A stretch of DNA of 64,000 nt from Paraburkholderia phenazinium (GCF_900100735.1 NZ_FNCJ01000028.1:1-64000); one strand, 5' to 3'; numbered from the stretch's first letter, positions 17,434 to 26,296 are shown. Notes: generated by a model not told the origin, from the letters alone. Numbers and translations are program-made.

Positions 17434-18471
17434 ATGCGTTTGCTGGGGACTCAATGCTGCATCGCGGGCGAATGGGGCGCAGGCGATCCGGCGACTGGCG
17501 CAATCTCGTATCTCACGCTTGGTTCCGAATCCCACACAAGTATCGACGAAGTACTGTTGCCGAGCGAGCCGAAGCCTGACGCCCCGATCTTTTTTACGAA
17601 GAAGTTCGCGGGGCATCCGGAGTATCGGTGGCAGGTATTGGCGGTTTACCGAGACCCGGTGGCCGCGCCGCTCACGTATATCGTTACGCTCCATCGGCGC
17701 GCGCAAGTCGGCAGCCAGTATTATCTGAAGGAAATCGTTGTCGCCCGCAGGAGTCAAAAGATTCGCTCTTTTTTGCACCCTTGGTCGCTCGTCGAGGTCG
17801 AGTTTGGACACTCGCTGAGCGTTGGTAAAGCAACCGGGCTTTTTTTTGATGGTAATAAGCGCTACGTGGACACCGTCCAGCTGTATAGCATGCCAAAGCG
17901 CCGGCTGGCTATCGTCAATCAGGTTCTCCCGCGTTCCAGGGAAGACTTGATTCAAGTGATACCCATCAGCTCTCGTCGCCCGGACCCTTCCGAGAAGGCG
18001 TCAGTGGAGGTCACCTCTGAGCTTGCGAAGATGGTGAACTATCAAAATCCCAGCTGGGCCGTGTGTCGCATGATTCAAACGGTAACCGCTAGCCGTGTCA
18101 TCGCACCGTTGGTCCAGCGTACGGCGTACAACCAGCAGAGGGATAAGGGTTTTCGACAGCAGGTCCGTGCCCCGGTTCGTGAGGAGCTAAAAGACGCGCT
18201 CATGTATGGCGTCGCCGCCGACGGGCGTGTCGCCGACTCCAAGGCGCTCGCCGCAGTACAAGCGACATTGGCGCAGCTCAACTCCGAGGTGACCAACCTC
18301 ACCCAGCAACTGGCCACGCTCCAAAGCCAAGTCACGTTGTATGACCAGCTCGCGAACGATTCCGGTCTGACGCTGGAGGAATTGCGCGAGTTGTACGAAG
18401 ATTCCATAACCCCCCGAGCTTTCGGTGAACACGCTAGGCCGGTGCAAGGGCAGTATTGCAATATGTCCTGA
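17434..18471 (+). CDS. Large protein with MazF/PemK-like segment and C-terminal coiled coil
   Basis: 345 residues, not recognised as a whole. Residues about 115-235 look like a PemK/MazF RNase fold: LVEVEFGH, RRLAIVNQVLPRSREDLIQVIPISS, and NPSWAVCRMIQTVTASRV, which parallels the MazF 'LCDQIRTVDKSR' segment. Residues 1-110 are unassigned and have a beta-rich VLAVYRDPV...YIVTLHRR part. Residues about 265-325 are a heptad-like coiled coil (LAQLNSEVTNLTQQLATLQ). No antitoxin-like small gene adjoins it. Base composition is less GC-rich than the flanks, which suggests acquisition. Toxin activity is an inference only. Confidence 0.6.
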   Translation: MRLLGTQCCIAGEWGAGDPATGAISYLTLGSESHTSIDEVLLPSEPKPDAPIFFTKKFAGHPEYRWQVLAVYRDPVAAPLTYIVTLHRRAQVGSQYYLKEIVVARRSQKIRSFLHPWSLVEVEFGHSLSVGKATGLFFDGNKRYVDTVQLYSMPKRRLAIVNQVLPRSREDLIQVIPISSRRPDPSEKASVEVTSELAKMVNYQNPSWAVCRMIQTVTASRVIAPLVQRTAYNQQRDKGFRQQVRAPVREELKDALMYGVAADGRVADSKALAAVQATLAQLNSEVTNLTQQLATLQSQVTLYDQLANDSGLTLEELRELYEDSITPRAFGEHARPVQGQYCNMS

Positions 18472-18566
18472 ATTTGGTTACGGTCTTTTTATATTGGTGG
18501 TGGACTACCGGACTGGACCGGCCACCGCGACGGTTAAGAGCCTCCAGCGCATGAACTTCTGTAAGC

Positions 18567-18591
18567 AAAACCCGCCCTCAAGGCGGGTTTT
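18567..18591. terminator. Bidirectional intrinsic terminator
   Basis: AAAACCCGCC and GGCGGGTTTT are perfect complements around CTCAA. The A/T tails on both sides make it work in both directions, ending the plus-strand MazF-like gene and the minus-strand operon that stops at 18627. Confidence 0.9.
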
Positions 18592-18626
18592 GTCTCTTAG
18601 CGCGTCGGACAGCGATGTCGTCAGGT

Positions 18627-19889
18627 CTATTCGCCGGACAGCTCCAGGACCCGTCGGCGGCGCCAGCTCAGGCGGATCGCGGCCACTGCGATTGCCGCAA
18701 CGGTGAACATGAGCGCCACGAAGCGCCACATGTCGCGGCCAGCGAAGCTGGCCAGCAAGCTGCTGAGCGTAGCGCACGACACCATGGCGGTGGCGAACAT
18801 GGCCATCTTGGCGCCGGCCGGCTCGGCGCTTCCGTCCATTGCCATGCGCTGGAAGATCGCGAACGTCAGGCCGTTACCCACGTTGTAGACGAATACACCT
18901 GCAAGAAGTGGCCACACGGATTCGAACGCCCACCCGGACAGCAACATCAGCAGGCCTCCTGTGAACGCCAGCGTGATGCCGGCGCGCGTGAACACTTCCT
19001 TTCGTAACGCCGATACCTGTCCGTTCACCACGGCTGCGCCGATCATGAAGCCGATGAACAGCAGAAGCTGGGTCAGCCCGTACCGAACGGGGCTGTAGCC
19101 TTGCACCTCGACCAACAGATGCGGGCTGGATACGATCCACGCCAGCGTGCCGCCGAAGAGGATTGCCGCGGACGCTGTATTCACCATAAAGGCCGGACTG
19201 CCGAGCACGCGGCGGTAACGCGCGATGACACCGCTCATTTGCAGCGAGGTGCGGCGCGCCGCCGGATGACTTTCCGGCACGCGCCACGCGATCAGCAAGA
19301 CGATGATCGCGGCCGCCGCGCCGATCAGCCCGAAGATCGGACGCCACGCCCACCACTCGACGACGATGCCGCCGAGCGTGGGACCGAAGGCCGGCGCCAG
19401 CACGGTGAGAAAGCTCATCCAGCCGAGCGTTTTGACCGCCGCCGTCTCGTCCATCAATTCGTGGATCGTCGCGTAGCCGCATACGGCGACGGCGGCCACG
19501 GTTGCCCCCTGGAGGAAACGCGCCGTCAGGAAAGCCGCGATGTCGCTGGTTGTGGCGCAGACCAGCGAACTCGCGCAGAACAGCACGCCCCACGCCAGCA
19601 ACACCGGCTTGCGTCCGAAACGATCTGACACTGGGCCCAGCAGCAGATTGAATACGGCGCCACCGAGGAACCACAGCGTCAGTGTCTGCTGAGCCAGGCT
19701 GGTGCCAGCGGACAGGTCACTACGCATGACCGGCAGCGCGGGCAGGAACATGTCGTTGGACAGATAGACCGCCAGTTCAAACATGGCCAGCAGGAGAGGA
19801 GTCCAGGTCAGGGCAGAGCGCGAGGAGAGCGACATGGCGGCTGGTCCGTTCAGTGCAGGAAGCGCGACGTCGGGTGTTCCTTTGTCCAT
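18627..19889 (-). CDS. MFS transporter, Bcr/CflA-like (DHA1)
   Basis: Twelve-helix drug:H+ antiporter-type permease of 420 residues. Family signs are SNDMFLPALPVM in helix 1, GPVSDRFGRKPVLL between helices 2 and 3, and FLQGATVAAVAVCGYATIHEL. It is the last gene of the minus-strand methyl-cycle operon and is the obvious exporter of whatever that operon makes. The start at 19889 overlaps the SufS-like gene by 40 bp; an ATG at 19835 (402 residues) would leave a 14-bp gap and is nearly as likely. Neither has a clear Shine-Dalgarno. Confidence 0.85.
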   Translation of the reverse strand: MDKGTPDVALPALNGPAAMSLSSRSALTWTPLLLAMFELAVYLSNDMFLPALPVMRSDLSAGTSLAQQTLTLWFLGGAVFNLLLGPVSDRFGRKPVLLAWGVLFCASSLVCATTSDIAAFLTARFLQGATVAAVAVCGYATIHELMDETAAVKTLGWMSFLTVLAPAFGPTLGGIVVEWWAWRPIFGLIGAAAAIIVLLIAWRVPESHPAARRTSLQMSGVIARYRRVLGSPAFMVNTASAAILFGGTLAWIVSSPHLLVEVQGYSPVRYGLTQLLLFIGFMIGAAVVNGQVSALRKEVFTRAGITLAFTGGLLMLLSGWAFESVWPLLAGVFVYNVGNGLTFAIFQRMAMDGSAEPAGAKMAMFATAMVSCATLSSLLASFAGRDMWRFVALMFTVAAIAVAAIRLSWRRRRVLELSGE

Positions 19890-21091
19890 TGCCCGGGTTT
19901 GACGCTGACCAGAGCCTCGGCCACTTTGTCGATATCGGCCGGCGTGTTATAGACGCTGAACGACATGCGCACGGTACCCAGAACGCCCAGGCTGTCGACG
20001 AGCGGTATTGCACAATGCACGCCAGTGCGTACAGCGATGTCGAAATTGTTCAGGTGGTTACCCACGTCGTAAGGATGCAGGTCGCGGATGCCGAACGACA
20101 GGATGCTGCCCGGCTCGCCGGGTGCGCCGAACAGCTGTACTCCCGGCAGGCCGCCAAGCTGCTTTACGGCATGGAAGAACAGCTCTTGATCGTGCTGCTG
20201 AACGGCGTCGAGACCGAAGGCGGCGAGGTAGCTGGCCGCGCGCGCAAGTCCGACGGCGCCCGCCACGTTGGGCGTGCCGGCCTCGAAGCGGTGCGGCGCC
20301 GGCAGGTAATGCGTCACGCGTTCGTAATTGACGCCATAGGCGACGCCGCCGCCTGTCTGAAACGGCGCGAGCCATTCCGTCTGGCGCGGATGGATATACA
20401 GGACGCCGATGCCCTGCGGCCCATACATCTTGTGACCGGAGAAGCAGTAGAAATCGACATCGAGATCTTGCACGTCGACCTTCAGGTGCGCGATGGCCTG
20501 AGCGCCGTCGATCAGGACGGGAATATCGCGTTCGCGTGCGAGACGGGCCATTTCCTTCACCGGATTGGTGACACCTAGAACATTCGACACGTGGGCGATC
20601 GCGACCAGCCGGGTCTGGGGCGACAGCAGCGCCTGGTAGTCCTCCAGCCGGATCCGTCCCGTTGCGTCCACCGGCACCACGCGCAGGGTGGCGCCTGCCT
20701 CCTCGCAGGCCGTCTGCCAGGGCAGCAGGTTGGAGTGGTGCTCCATGCCGGTGACCACGACCTCGTCGCCCGGCTTCAGGCATCGTTTGGCGAAATTCTG
20801 CGCGACGAAGTTGATCGCTTCGGTGGTGCCCTTGGTGAAGACGATGCTGTTGCTCGAAGCGGCATTGACGAACTGTCCGAGGGTCTGGCGGCTGGCTTCG
20901 TAGGCTTCGTGCGAACGGTTACTGAGCTTGTGGACACTGCGCCCGACGTTCGCATTGATGTGACTGTAGTAGTGCGTCATGGCATCGATGACCGAGGCTG
21001 GCTTTTGTGTCGTTGCCGCGTTGTCGAGATAGATCAGGCCTTCGTCATGCGTGAAGATCGGGAAATCTTTCTTGGCTTGGTGGAGAGACAT
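19850..21091 (-). CDS. sufS: SufS-like cysteine desulfurase
   Basis: PLP enzyme of 413 residues that takes sulfur from cysteine as a persulfide and leaves alanine. The PLP lysine is in SGHKMYGPQGIGVLY, and the catalytic cysteine is in VRTGVHCAIPL near the C-terminus. TGMEHHSNLLPWQ and VDGAQA-type IDGAQAIAH segments match SufS/CsdA. No other suf or isc gene is adjacent. It lies between a Cys/Met-metabolism PLP enzyme and an exporter, so I infer a dedicated role in sulfur delivery or cysteine cleavage for this operon, not general Fe-S assembly. AAAGGTC precedes the ATG. Confidence 0.88.
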   Translation of the reverse strand: MSLHQAKKDFPIFTHDEGLIYLDNAATTQKPASVIDAMTHYYSHINANVGRSVHKLSNRSHEAYEASRQTLGQFVNAASSNSIVFTKGTTEAINFVAQNFAKRCLKPGDEVVVTGMEHHSNLLPWQTACEEAGATLRVVPVDATGRIRLEDYQALLSPQTRLVAIAHVSNVLGVTNPVKEMARLARERDIPVLIDGAQAIAHLKVDVQDLDVDFYCFSGHKMYGPQGIGVLYIHPRQTEWLAPFQTGGGVAYGVNYERVTHYLPAPHRFEAGTPNVAGAVGLARAASYLAAFGLDAVQQHDQELFFHAVKQLGGLPGVQLFGAPGEPGSILSFGIRDLHPYDVGNHLNNFDIAVRTGVHCAIPLVDSLGVLGTVRMSFSVYNTPADIDKVAEALVSVKPGQWTKEHPTSRFLH

Positions 21092-21136
21092 GATGACCTT
21101 TTGCTTGAAAGGGGAGCGAACGCGATGGCGTCGGGG

Positions 21137-22258
21137 TTACAAATAGCGCGCCAGATCGGCAGACAGATCGGCGATATCCTCGATGCCGACTGACAGGCGA
21201 ATCAGGTTCGGGGTGATGCCGAGGCTGCGCTTGAGTTCGTCCGGCACGGCGCGATGTGTCATGAGCGCGGGACATTCGATTAGCGAGAACACGGCACCTA
21301 GACTCACGGCGCAATGGAAATACTTCAGCCCATGCATCAGAGCCGTTACGTCGCCGAGATACTCGAACGAGATGATCGCGCCCGGGCCGGTCATCTGCCG
21401 CGCGCATAGCGCGTGCTGCGGATGCGAGTCGAGACCGGGATAGATGACACGCGATACCTTCGACGATCGCAGCAGCAGCTCGACCAGTACCCGCGCGTTG
21501 GCGACCTGGCGCTCGACGCGCAGGCCCAGCGTTTTGACACCCCGGTGAACCAGGTAGCAGTCGAGCGGGCCGGGCACCGCGCCCGTCACCGTGCGATGCC
21601 TGGCGAGAGCGCGGTGATGTGACTCGTCGCGCGAGATCAGGGCGCCGCCGATGACATCGCCGTGACCGGCGAGGTATTTAGTCGTGCTGTAGAGAACGAA
21701 ATCGGCGTCGAGATCGAGCGGGCGCTGCAGATACGGGCTGGCGAAGGTGTTGTCCACCAGTACCAGCGCCTCGCGCCGCTTCGCGAGCGCGCAGATCGCC
21801 CGCAGGTCCGCCAGTTTTAGCGTCGGATTGGTGGGTGTCTCGATCCACACGAGACGCACTCCACGGGAGAGGGCGGCATCCACGGCCTCCAGGTCGCTCA
21901 TGTCGACCTTGTGGTGTCGCAGGCCGCTGCTTACCTCCAGCGCCAGGAACAGATCGAGCGTCCCGCCATAGACGTCGTCCGAGCACAGGAACGTGTCGCC
22001 TGGGCGCAGCAAACTCAGCGCCGCGGCGCCCGCAGCTTGCCCGGAGGCGAAGGCGAGCGCGTACCCGCTGCCTTCCAGTGCGGCCAGGCAGCGTTCGAGT
22101 GCTTCACGGGTCGGATTCTCACCCCGGCCGTAGAAATAGCGCAGCGGCTCCTGGTGTTCCTGCGCGAACGTCGTCGCCAGATGAAGGGGCGGGACGACTG
22201 CCCCCGTGACCGGATCCGGCTCCTGGCCGACATGTACCGCGATCGTGTCGAATTTCAT
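21137..22258 (-). CDS. Cystathionine gamma-synthase/lyase-type PLP enzyme
   Basis: Cys/Met-metabolism PLP-dependent enzyme, 373 residues. The PLP lysine sits in FVLYSTTKYLAGHGDVIGG; YFYGRGENPTREALERCLAALEG and WIETPTNPTLKLADL are signatures. Sequence alone does not separate gamma-synthase, gamma-lyase and methionine gamma-lyase. Start MKFDTIAVHVG at 22258 shares one base with the stop of ahcY (TGATG), so the two are translationally coupled. It could use the homocysteine that AhcY releases. The longer open frame to 22651 is an artefact inside ahcY. Confidence 0.87.
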   Translation of the reverse strand: MKFDTIAVHVGQEPDPVTGAVVPPLHLATTFAQEHQEPLRYFYGRGENPTREALERCLAALEGSGYALAFASGQAAGAAALSLLRPGDTFLCSDDVYGGTLDLFLALEVSSGLRHHKVDMSDLEAVDAALSRGVRLVWIETPTNPTLKLADLRAICALAKRREALVLVDNTFASPYLQRPLDLDADFVLYSTTKYLAGHGDVIGGALISRDESHHRALARHRTVTGAVPGPLDCYLVHRGVKTLGLRVERQVANARVLVELLLRSSKVSRVIYPGLDSHPQHALCARQMTGPGAIISFEYLGDVTALMHGLKYFHCAVSLGAVFSLIECPALMTHRAVPDELKRSLGITPNLIRLSVGIEDIADLSADLARYL

Positions 22259-23547
22259 CAGACGACGCTCTCGACTTCGAGATCCTTCTTCGTGCCTTCC
22301 TCCCAAGCGTCGAGATAGGCCTGCTGCTCGGACGTGAGCACGTCGATCTCGATGTCGCGCGACGCGAGCTTCAGCGAGGCGATCATCGTGTCGACATCCG
22401 CCGGCATATCCAGCACGCCGACCGGCAGGCCTGGATGTTTGAGCAGATACTCGCAACCAAGTGCCTGGTTCGAGAACGACATGTCCATCACTTCGGCCGG
22501 GTGCCCCTCGGCCGCGCACAGATTGACGAGGCGCCCCTCGGCCAACACCGAGATGCGTTGTCCGCTCGCTAGCGTGAACTGCTCGATGTCCGAGCGGATC
22601 TTCTGGGTACCGGTGGACAGGGCGCGCAAGCGAACCAGATCGATCTCGCAATCGAAGTGGCCGGCATTGGCAAGCACGACGTTGTCCTTCATCGCGGCGA
22701 AGTGACGGTCGTCGATGATGGATTTGTTGCCCGTCACGGTGACGAACACGTCGCCGAGCGGCGCTGCCTGTTCCATCGGCATGACACGGAAGCCTTCCAT
22801 GACCGCTTCAAGAGCGCGGACCGGATCGATCTCGGTAACGATCACGTCGGCGCCCATTCCTGCCGCGCGCATTGCCACACCGCGACCGCACATGCCGAAT
22901 CCAGCCACGACGAATTTCTTGCCGGCCAGCAGCATGTTGGTCGCGCGGAGGATCGCGTCGACGGTCGATTGGCCGGTGCCGTACCGGTTGTCGAACATAT
23001 GCTTGGTCTTGGAATCGTTGATCGCGATGATCGGATACTTGAGTCCGCCCATGCGCTCCAGGTTCTTCACGCGGATCACGCCGGTGGTCGTTTCCTCGAG
23101 TCCGCCGACGATGTTCGCGGCGGCGGACGCGTAGTCCGAATGCAGCAGTTTGGTGAGATCGCCCCCGTCGTCGATCACCACGTGCGGTTGCGCGTCGAGC
23201 ACCATGTGGCAGTGGCTCTCGTAGGTTTTCAGATCCTCGCCGTGAATCGCGTAGACATGTATGCCCTGCGACGATAGATAGGCGGTGACCGGGTCTTGCG
23301 TGCTGATCGGATTGGATGCGCAGAGGAACACCTTGGCGCCGCCGGCACGCAGCGTTTCGATCAGATTGGAGGTCTCAGCCGTGATATGCAGACATGCGCC
23401 GATGACGCGGCCCGCCAGCGGCCGTTCGCGCTCGAAGCGCTGGCGGATCGATTCGAGAACGGGCATGCTGCGCCGCGCCCACTCGGTCAGTTCACGGCCT
23501 TCGTCGGCCAGGTTGATATCGGCGATATGCGACGGATGAATGCTCAT
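22258..23547 (-). CDS. ahcY: S-adenosylhomocysteine hydrolase, short archaeal-like form
   Basis: NAD-dependent enzyme that splits SAH to adenosine and homocysteine, removing the inhibitor of SAM methyltransferases. It has 429 residues, compared with about 470 for the usual proteobacterial enzyme. The NAD motif reads GFGMCGRGVAMRAAGMGA, which resembles archaeal and Thermotoga proteins, and the C-terminal KPDHYRY tail is absent. The substrate region LHITAETSNLIETL and HMFDNRYGTGQS are present. I infer a second, operon-dedicated copy. The start at 23547 (MSIHPSHIADI) has AAGGTG upstream; the frame to 23652 adds nothing family-like. Confidence 0.92.
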   Translation of the reverse strand: MSIHPSHIADINLADEGRELTEWARRSMPVLESIRQRFERERPLAGRVIGACLHITAETSNLIETLRAGGAKVFLCASNPISTQDPVTAYLSSQGIHVYAIHGEDLKTYESHCHMVLDAQPHVVIDDGGDLTKLLHSDYASAAANIVGGLEETTTGVIRVKNLERMGGLKYPIIAINDSKTKHMFDNRYGTGQSTVDAILRATNMLLAGKKFVVAGFGMCGRGVAMRAAGMGADVIVTEIDPVRALEAVMEGFRVMPMEQAAPLGDVFVTVTGNKSIIDDRHFAAMKDNVVLANAGHFDCEIDLVRLRALSTGTQKIRSDIEQFTLASGQRISVLAEGRLVNLCAAEGHPAEVMDMSFSNQALGCEYLLKHPGLPVGVLDMPADVDTMIASLKLASRDIEIDVLTSEQQAYLDAWEEGTKKDLEVESVV

Positions 23548-23599
23548 GCAGGCACCTTGTTGAGAATTATGAAAATGAGGCAAAGAATGGCTTCGCCGC

Positions 23600-24442
23600 T
23601 CATCGTTGGGCGGAGAAGCAGAGGGCGTGGGAAGGCAGCGATACGGTGCCATCGGCCCGCACGAAGCGGCCGGCCGCTTCGGCGAACTTCGTCCACAAGG
23701 CGGCGATCCGTTCCGGCGAGGCGCGTTCGGCGATAGCCGCGCCGATGCCGGGTGGGATCAGGTCGCGGGAGAAGCGGACGAACTCAGCCAGGGTCTCGAA
23801 CATGAACGGGGCGACAATCCGTTCGCAACGAGCCTGTCCGAAGCCCGCGGCATCGAGCTCGGCGAGTACCGCCCGTTCGTCGGCCATGCAGAACGGGTTG
23901 GGCTTGCCGGGCGGCGGCGGTGGTAGATCCAGCTCGCGAACGAAGAAGCCGACGGCTAGGCTGATCATCGGTACCTTGTCTGGTGTACTCCAGGTGGAAA
24001 AGACGAGCCGTCCCCCGGGTGTCATTGCGTCCCGCAAGCGGAGCAGGCACGCCTGCCGATTCGGCATGAACATCAGCCCGAACCGGCTCGTCACGACTTG
24101 ATAGCGCGAATCCGGTACGAAATGTTCGGCATCGGCCGCGACGAACGATACGTTGGTGACCGTGCCCAGGCGCCGGCGCGCTACCGCGATCATTTCTTCG
24201 GAGATGTCGATGCCTGTCACATGTCCGTTGCGTCCGACCTGCGCGGCGATGCTCAGGGCCGGTTCGCCAAGGCCGGTCGCCACGTCGAGGACGTGATCGC
24301 CGGCCTTGAGGGCGGCGCTGTCGATCAGCGCCCGGCTGACATAGCTTGCACCGCGCTCGAATGCGTCGCCCCAGTGTTCCCACGCCTGAGCGAGCGCATT
24401 CCAGGTTTGCCGCTGTTCCTGGCTCGCGGAAATCATATTCAT
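23600..24442 (-). CDS. Class I SAM-dependent methyltransferase (UbiE-like)
   Basis: 280-residue methyltransferase. Motif I is VLDVATGLGEPALSIA, followed by VTGIDISEEMIAVAR (acidic SAM ribose contact) and FSTWSTPDKVPM. A cap-like region with LDLPPPPPGKPNPF lies about residues 175-190. The acceptor is unknown. It stands 52 bp upstream of ahcY and 22 bp downstream of the homocysteine methyltransferase gene, so its by-product SAH would be cleared and the homocysteine remethylated by the neighbours. Confidence 0.88.
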   Translation of the reverse strand: MNMISASQEQRQTWNALAQAWEHWGDAFERGASYVSRALIDSAALKAGDHVLDVATGLGEPALSIAAQVGRNGHVTGIDISEEMIAVARRRLGTVTNVSFVAADAEHFVPDSRYQVVTSRFGLMFMPNRQACLLRLRDAMTPGGRLVFSTWSTPDKVPMISLAVGFFVRELDLPPPPPGKPNPFCMADERAVLAELDAAGFGQARCERIVAPFMFETLAEFVRFSRDLIPPGIGAAIAERASPERIAALWTKFAEAAGRFVRADGTVSLPSHALCFSAQR

Positions 24443-24464
24443 AGGTATTCCTTATAGATGGCGC

Positions 24465-25397
24465 TCACATCGCGCCGGCGTCGACGAGTTTTCGCAGTGC
24501 CGCGATATATCGGGGCGATGTGCCGCAGCAACCGCCGACGAGACTCAGCCCATAGCGCGAAGCGCTCTCGCTGATGAATTCGACGAACTGTCGCGTTGAA
24601 ACGTTGGGGCGCAAATAACCGCCGGGGGTGTCGGCGAGCTCGGTAGACCGGTCTTCGACATTCGGATAGGCGCCGAGGGCGAGATCGCTGACCGACGGCA
24701 AACGCGACAGCGCCAGGTGCGTCGCCGCCAGATTGCTGCAATTGACGCTGATGGCGAGGGGAGCAAATTCGGTGACGAAGCGCGTCAGCGGTGCGTAGTC
24801 CTCGCCGCTAAGCAGCAGACCGTCATGGTTGCAGACGAAGCTGACGATGAACGGAGCCTGCATCTCGCGGCATAACGCTCCAATCACCTCCGCCTCCCGC
24901 CACGTGTTGATCGTTTCCGCCAGGATGAGATCGGCACCGGCGTCGAGCAGACCAGCGATCGAATCGTGGTGTTCCTCACGCAAAATGCCGCTGGACGGTG
25001 TGTCTTCGGGACGGTAGGCGTCGCCGATGGGAGCGAGCGACCCGGCGATCAGGACCTGCCGGTCGCCGGCGAACTGGTCGATCGCTTGCCGGGCCAGGCC
25101 GATGGCGATGGCGGTCAGTTCCGCGGCGGCGATGCGCTGGTTGCTTGCCGAGACGGCCTTCCGGGTAGTCCGGAATGTGTTGGCAGTGATGATGTCCGCG
25201 CCTGCCTCGACATACTCGCCATGAATTTCCAGCAGCGCCGCGCGCCCCTCGGGCGTCAGCAAGGCCTGGGCGGACCACAGGGGCGGCTGCATCTCGAAGC
25301 CGCGGCGCTGCAGTTCGGTGGCGGTGGCGCCATCGAGCAGCACGGGCATCTTCGATGCAAGCCTCAAGCGAAGCGACATCAATTCTCGCTCGTTCAT
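24465..25397 (-). CDS. Zinc-dependent homocysteine S-methyltransferase
   Basis: 310-residue member of the MmuM/BHMT/MetH-N family, which methylates homocysteine to methionine from S-methylmethionine, SAM or betaine. LLDGATATELQRRG opens the barrel. The zinc cysteines lie in SVNCSN (about residue 230) and VGGCCGTSP (about residue 290). The ATG at 25397 overlaps the stop of the upstream unknown gene as ATGA, indicating translational coupling. The donor cannot be told from sequence. With ahcY and the methyltransferase it closes a local methyl cycle, but no SAM synthetase is present. Confidence 0.88.
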   Translation of the reverse strand: MNERELMSLRLRLASKMPVLLDGATATELQRRGFEMQPPLWSAQALLTPEGRAALLEIHGEYVEAGADIITANTFRTTRKAVSASNQRIAAAELTAIAIGLARQAIDQFAGDRQVLIAGSLAPIGDAYRPEDTPSSGILREEHHDSIAGLLDAGADLILAETINTWREAEVIGALCREMQAPFIVSFVCNHDGLLLSGEDYAPLTRFVTEFAPLAISVNCSNLAATHLALSRLPSVSDLALGAYPNVEDRSTELADTPGGYLRPNVSTRQFVEFISESASRYGLSLVGGCCGTSPRYIAALRKLVDAGAM

Positions 25398-26224
25398 GCC
25401 GGTTGACCTATCCACGGCTCGACGACGCTCTCGCGAAACCGTTCGATCAAGCAGGCCGGCAGCAGCATCGCTTTTTGCGGAGGATAGCGCCGCGAGCGTG
25501 GCGGTGTGTAGTCGCTGTCGATGCGTGTCGGCAGGCGCAGCGTTCGATCGAGAAGGTGGGCGCCGCGGTAGAACCAGCATATCTGGCCGACTGTTTCGGT
25601 GAAAACGGCGCGGCCTGCCGTGGACGACAGCAGTTCGAGATGATGCAGTGCCGCCATGCATTCACCCTGCAGCGAAAAATCCTGGCGTGGGGAATAGTGG
25701 CAGTAGTAGTCGTGGACGGCCCGGAACAGGTCGTTGTATGTAAACCGGCAACCGTCGATCACGATGTCGCTGAGTTCAAGCATCGGATGGTCGGCCGGTG
25801 CCGAGGCATCGCTGCCATATCCACGCGAGGTCAGATAGACGTATAGCGTGCTGGTCGATGCCACCCGGGCCATCATGTCGGCTGAATTGGCATAGGGCTG
25901 CCCTTGACCAAGGAACGGGCGGACCCTGATGTCGTGCCTGGACATGAACTCGAATTGCATCAGGATCTCTTCCTTGAGAGCGTCGTATGCATCGCGGACG
26001 TTCGGGTCGTCCGGTGCGTGGGGCGTCATCTCATAGGTGATCGCCACGCGGGAGAGGAAGTGCTCCTGGACGCGTAGGCCCAACGGCTTGCGCTCCCTGA
26101 AAGGGAATTTTTCCTTGATGTAGCATTCCGCCAATAAGGTCATGAAGTCAGTCCTGTCAGCCAATTGAACTGAAGCAAATGTCTGATCGATAGCCAGTAT
26201 CGAACTCATCGTGGCCCAGCCCAT
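25394..26224 (-). CDS. Unknown protein with VHDxxxH...GE...H...TETVGQ motif set
   Basis: First gene of the operon; 276 residues from 26224, 271 from 26209, or 249 from an ATG at 26143 that has AGGA nine bases upstream and may be the true start. No domain with known function is recognised. Residues about 95-235 contain GQGQPYANSADMM, DHPML, NDLFRAVHDYYCH, LQGECMAALHHLELLS and FTETVGQICWFY. The His/Asp/Glu spacing suggests a metal site. From memory, a similar VHDxFGH / GPRGE / TETxGQ segment occurs as an uncharacterised domain in phage polyvalent proteins. There is no signal peptide. Its leading place behind a lux-box-like site makes it a candidate for the operon's defining enzyme. Confidence 0.75.
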   Translation of the reverse strand: MGWATMSSILAIDQTFASVQLADRTDFMTLLAECYIKEKFPFRERKPLGLRVQEHFLSRVAITYEMTPHAPDDPNVRDAYDALKEEILMQFEFMSRHDIRVRPFLGQGQPYANSADMMARVASTSTLYVYLTSRGYGSDASAPADHPMLELSDIVIDGCRFTYNDLFRAVHDYYCHYSPRQDFSLQGECMAALHHLELLSSTAGRAVFTETVGQICWFYRGAHLLDRTLRLPTRIDSDYTPPRSRRYPPQKAMLLPACLIERFRESVVEPWIGQPA

Positions 26225-26249
26225 CGAGAGCTGGCAGAAGTGTTATTAC

Positions 26250-26257
26250 TATTTAAT
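26250..26257 (-). promoter_or_regulatory. Candidate -10 of the methyl-cycle operon
   Basis: The minus strand reads GATTAAATAG here, an AT-rich -10-like stretch. Its centre is about 35 bp from the centre of the dyad at 26281-26296, the spacing expected when a LuxR-type box overlaps the -35 region. The transcript would start near 26245, just ahead of the first possible start codon at 26224. Confidence 0.4.
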
Positions 26258-26280
26258 CTTTTCTTATTCCACGGAAGAAG

Positions 26281-26296
26281 CTGCCCGAATGGGCAG
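26281..26296. promoter_or_regulatory. lux-box-like dyad CTG-N10-CAG
   Basis: CTGCCC-GAAT-GGGCAG is a perfect 6-4-6 inverted repeat and fits the general lux/las box pattern CT-N12-AG. It is in the 306-bp AT-rich gap between the minus-strand operon (start 26224) and the luxR gene (start 26531), 57 bp from the first. I infer it is the binding site of the adjacent LuxR protein. Confidence 0.6.

Noticed and set aside
19850..21091. Part of a suf Fe-S assembly operon
   Set aside because: No sufB, C, D, E or iscU gene is near; the neighbours are methyl-cycle enzymes.
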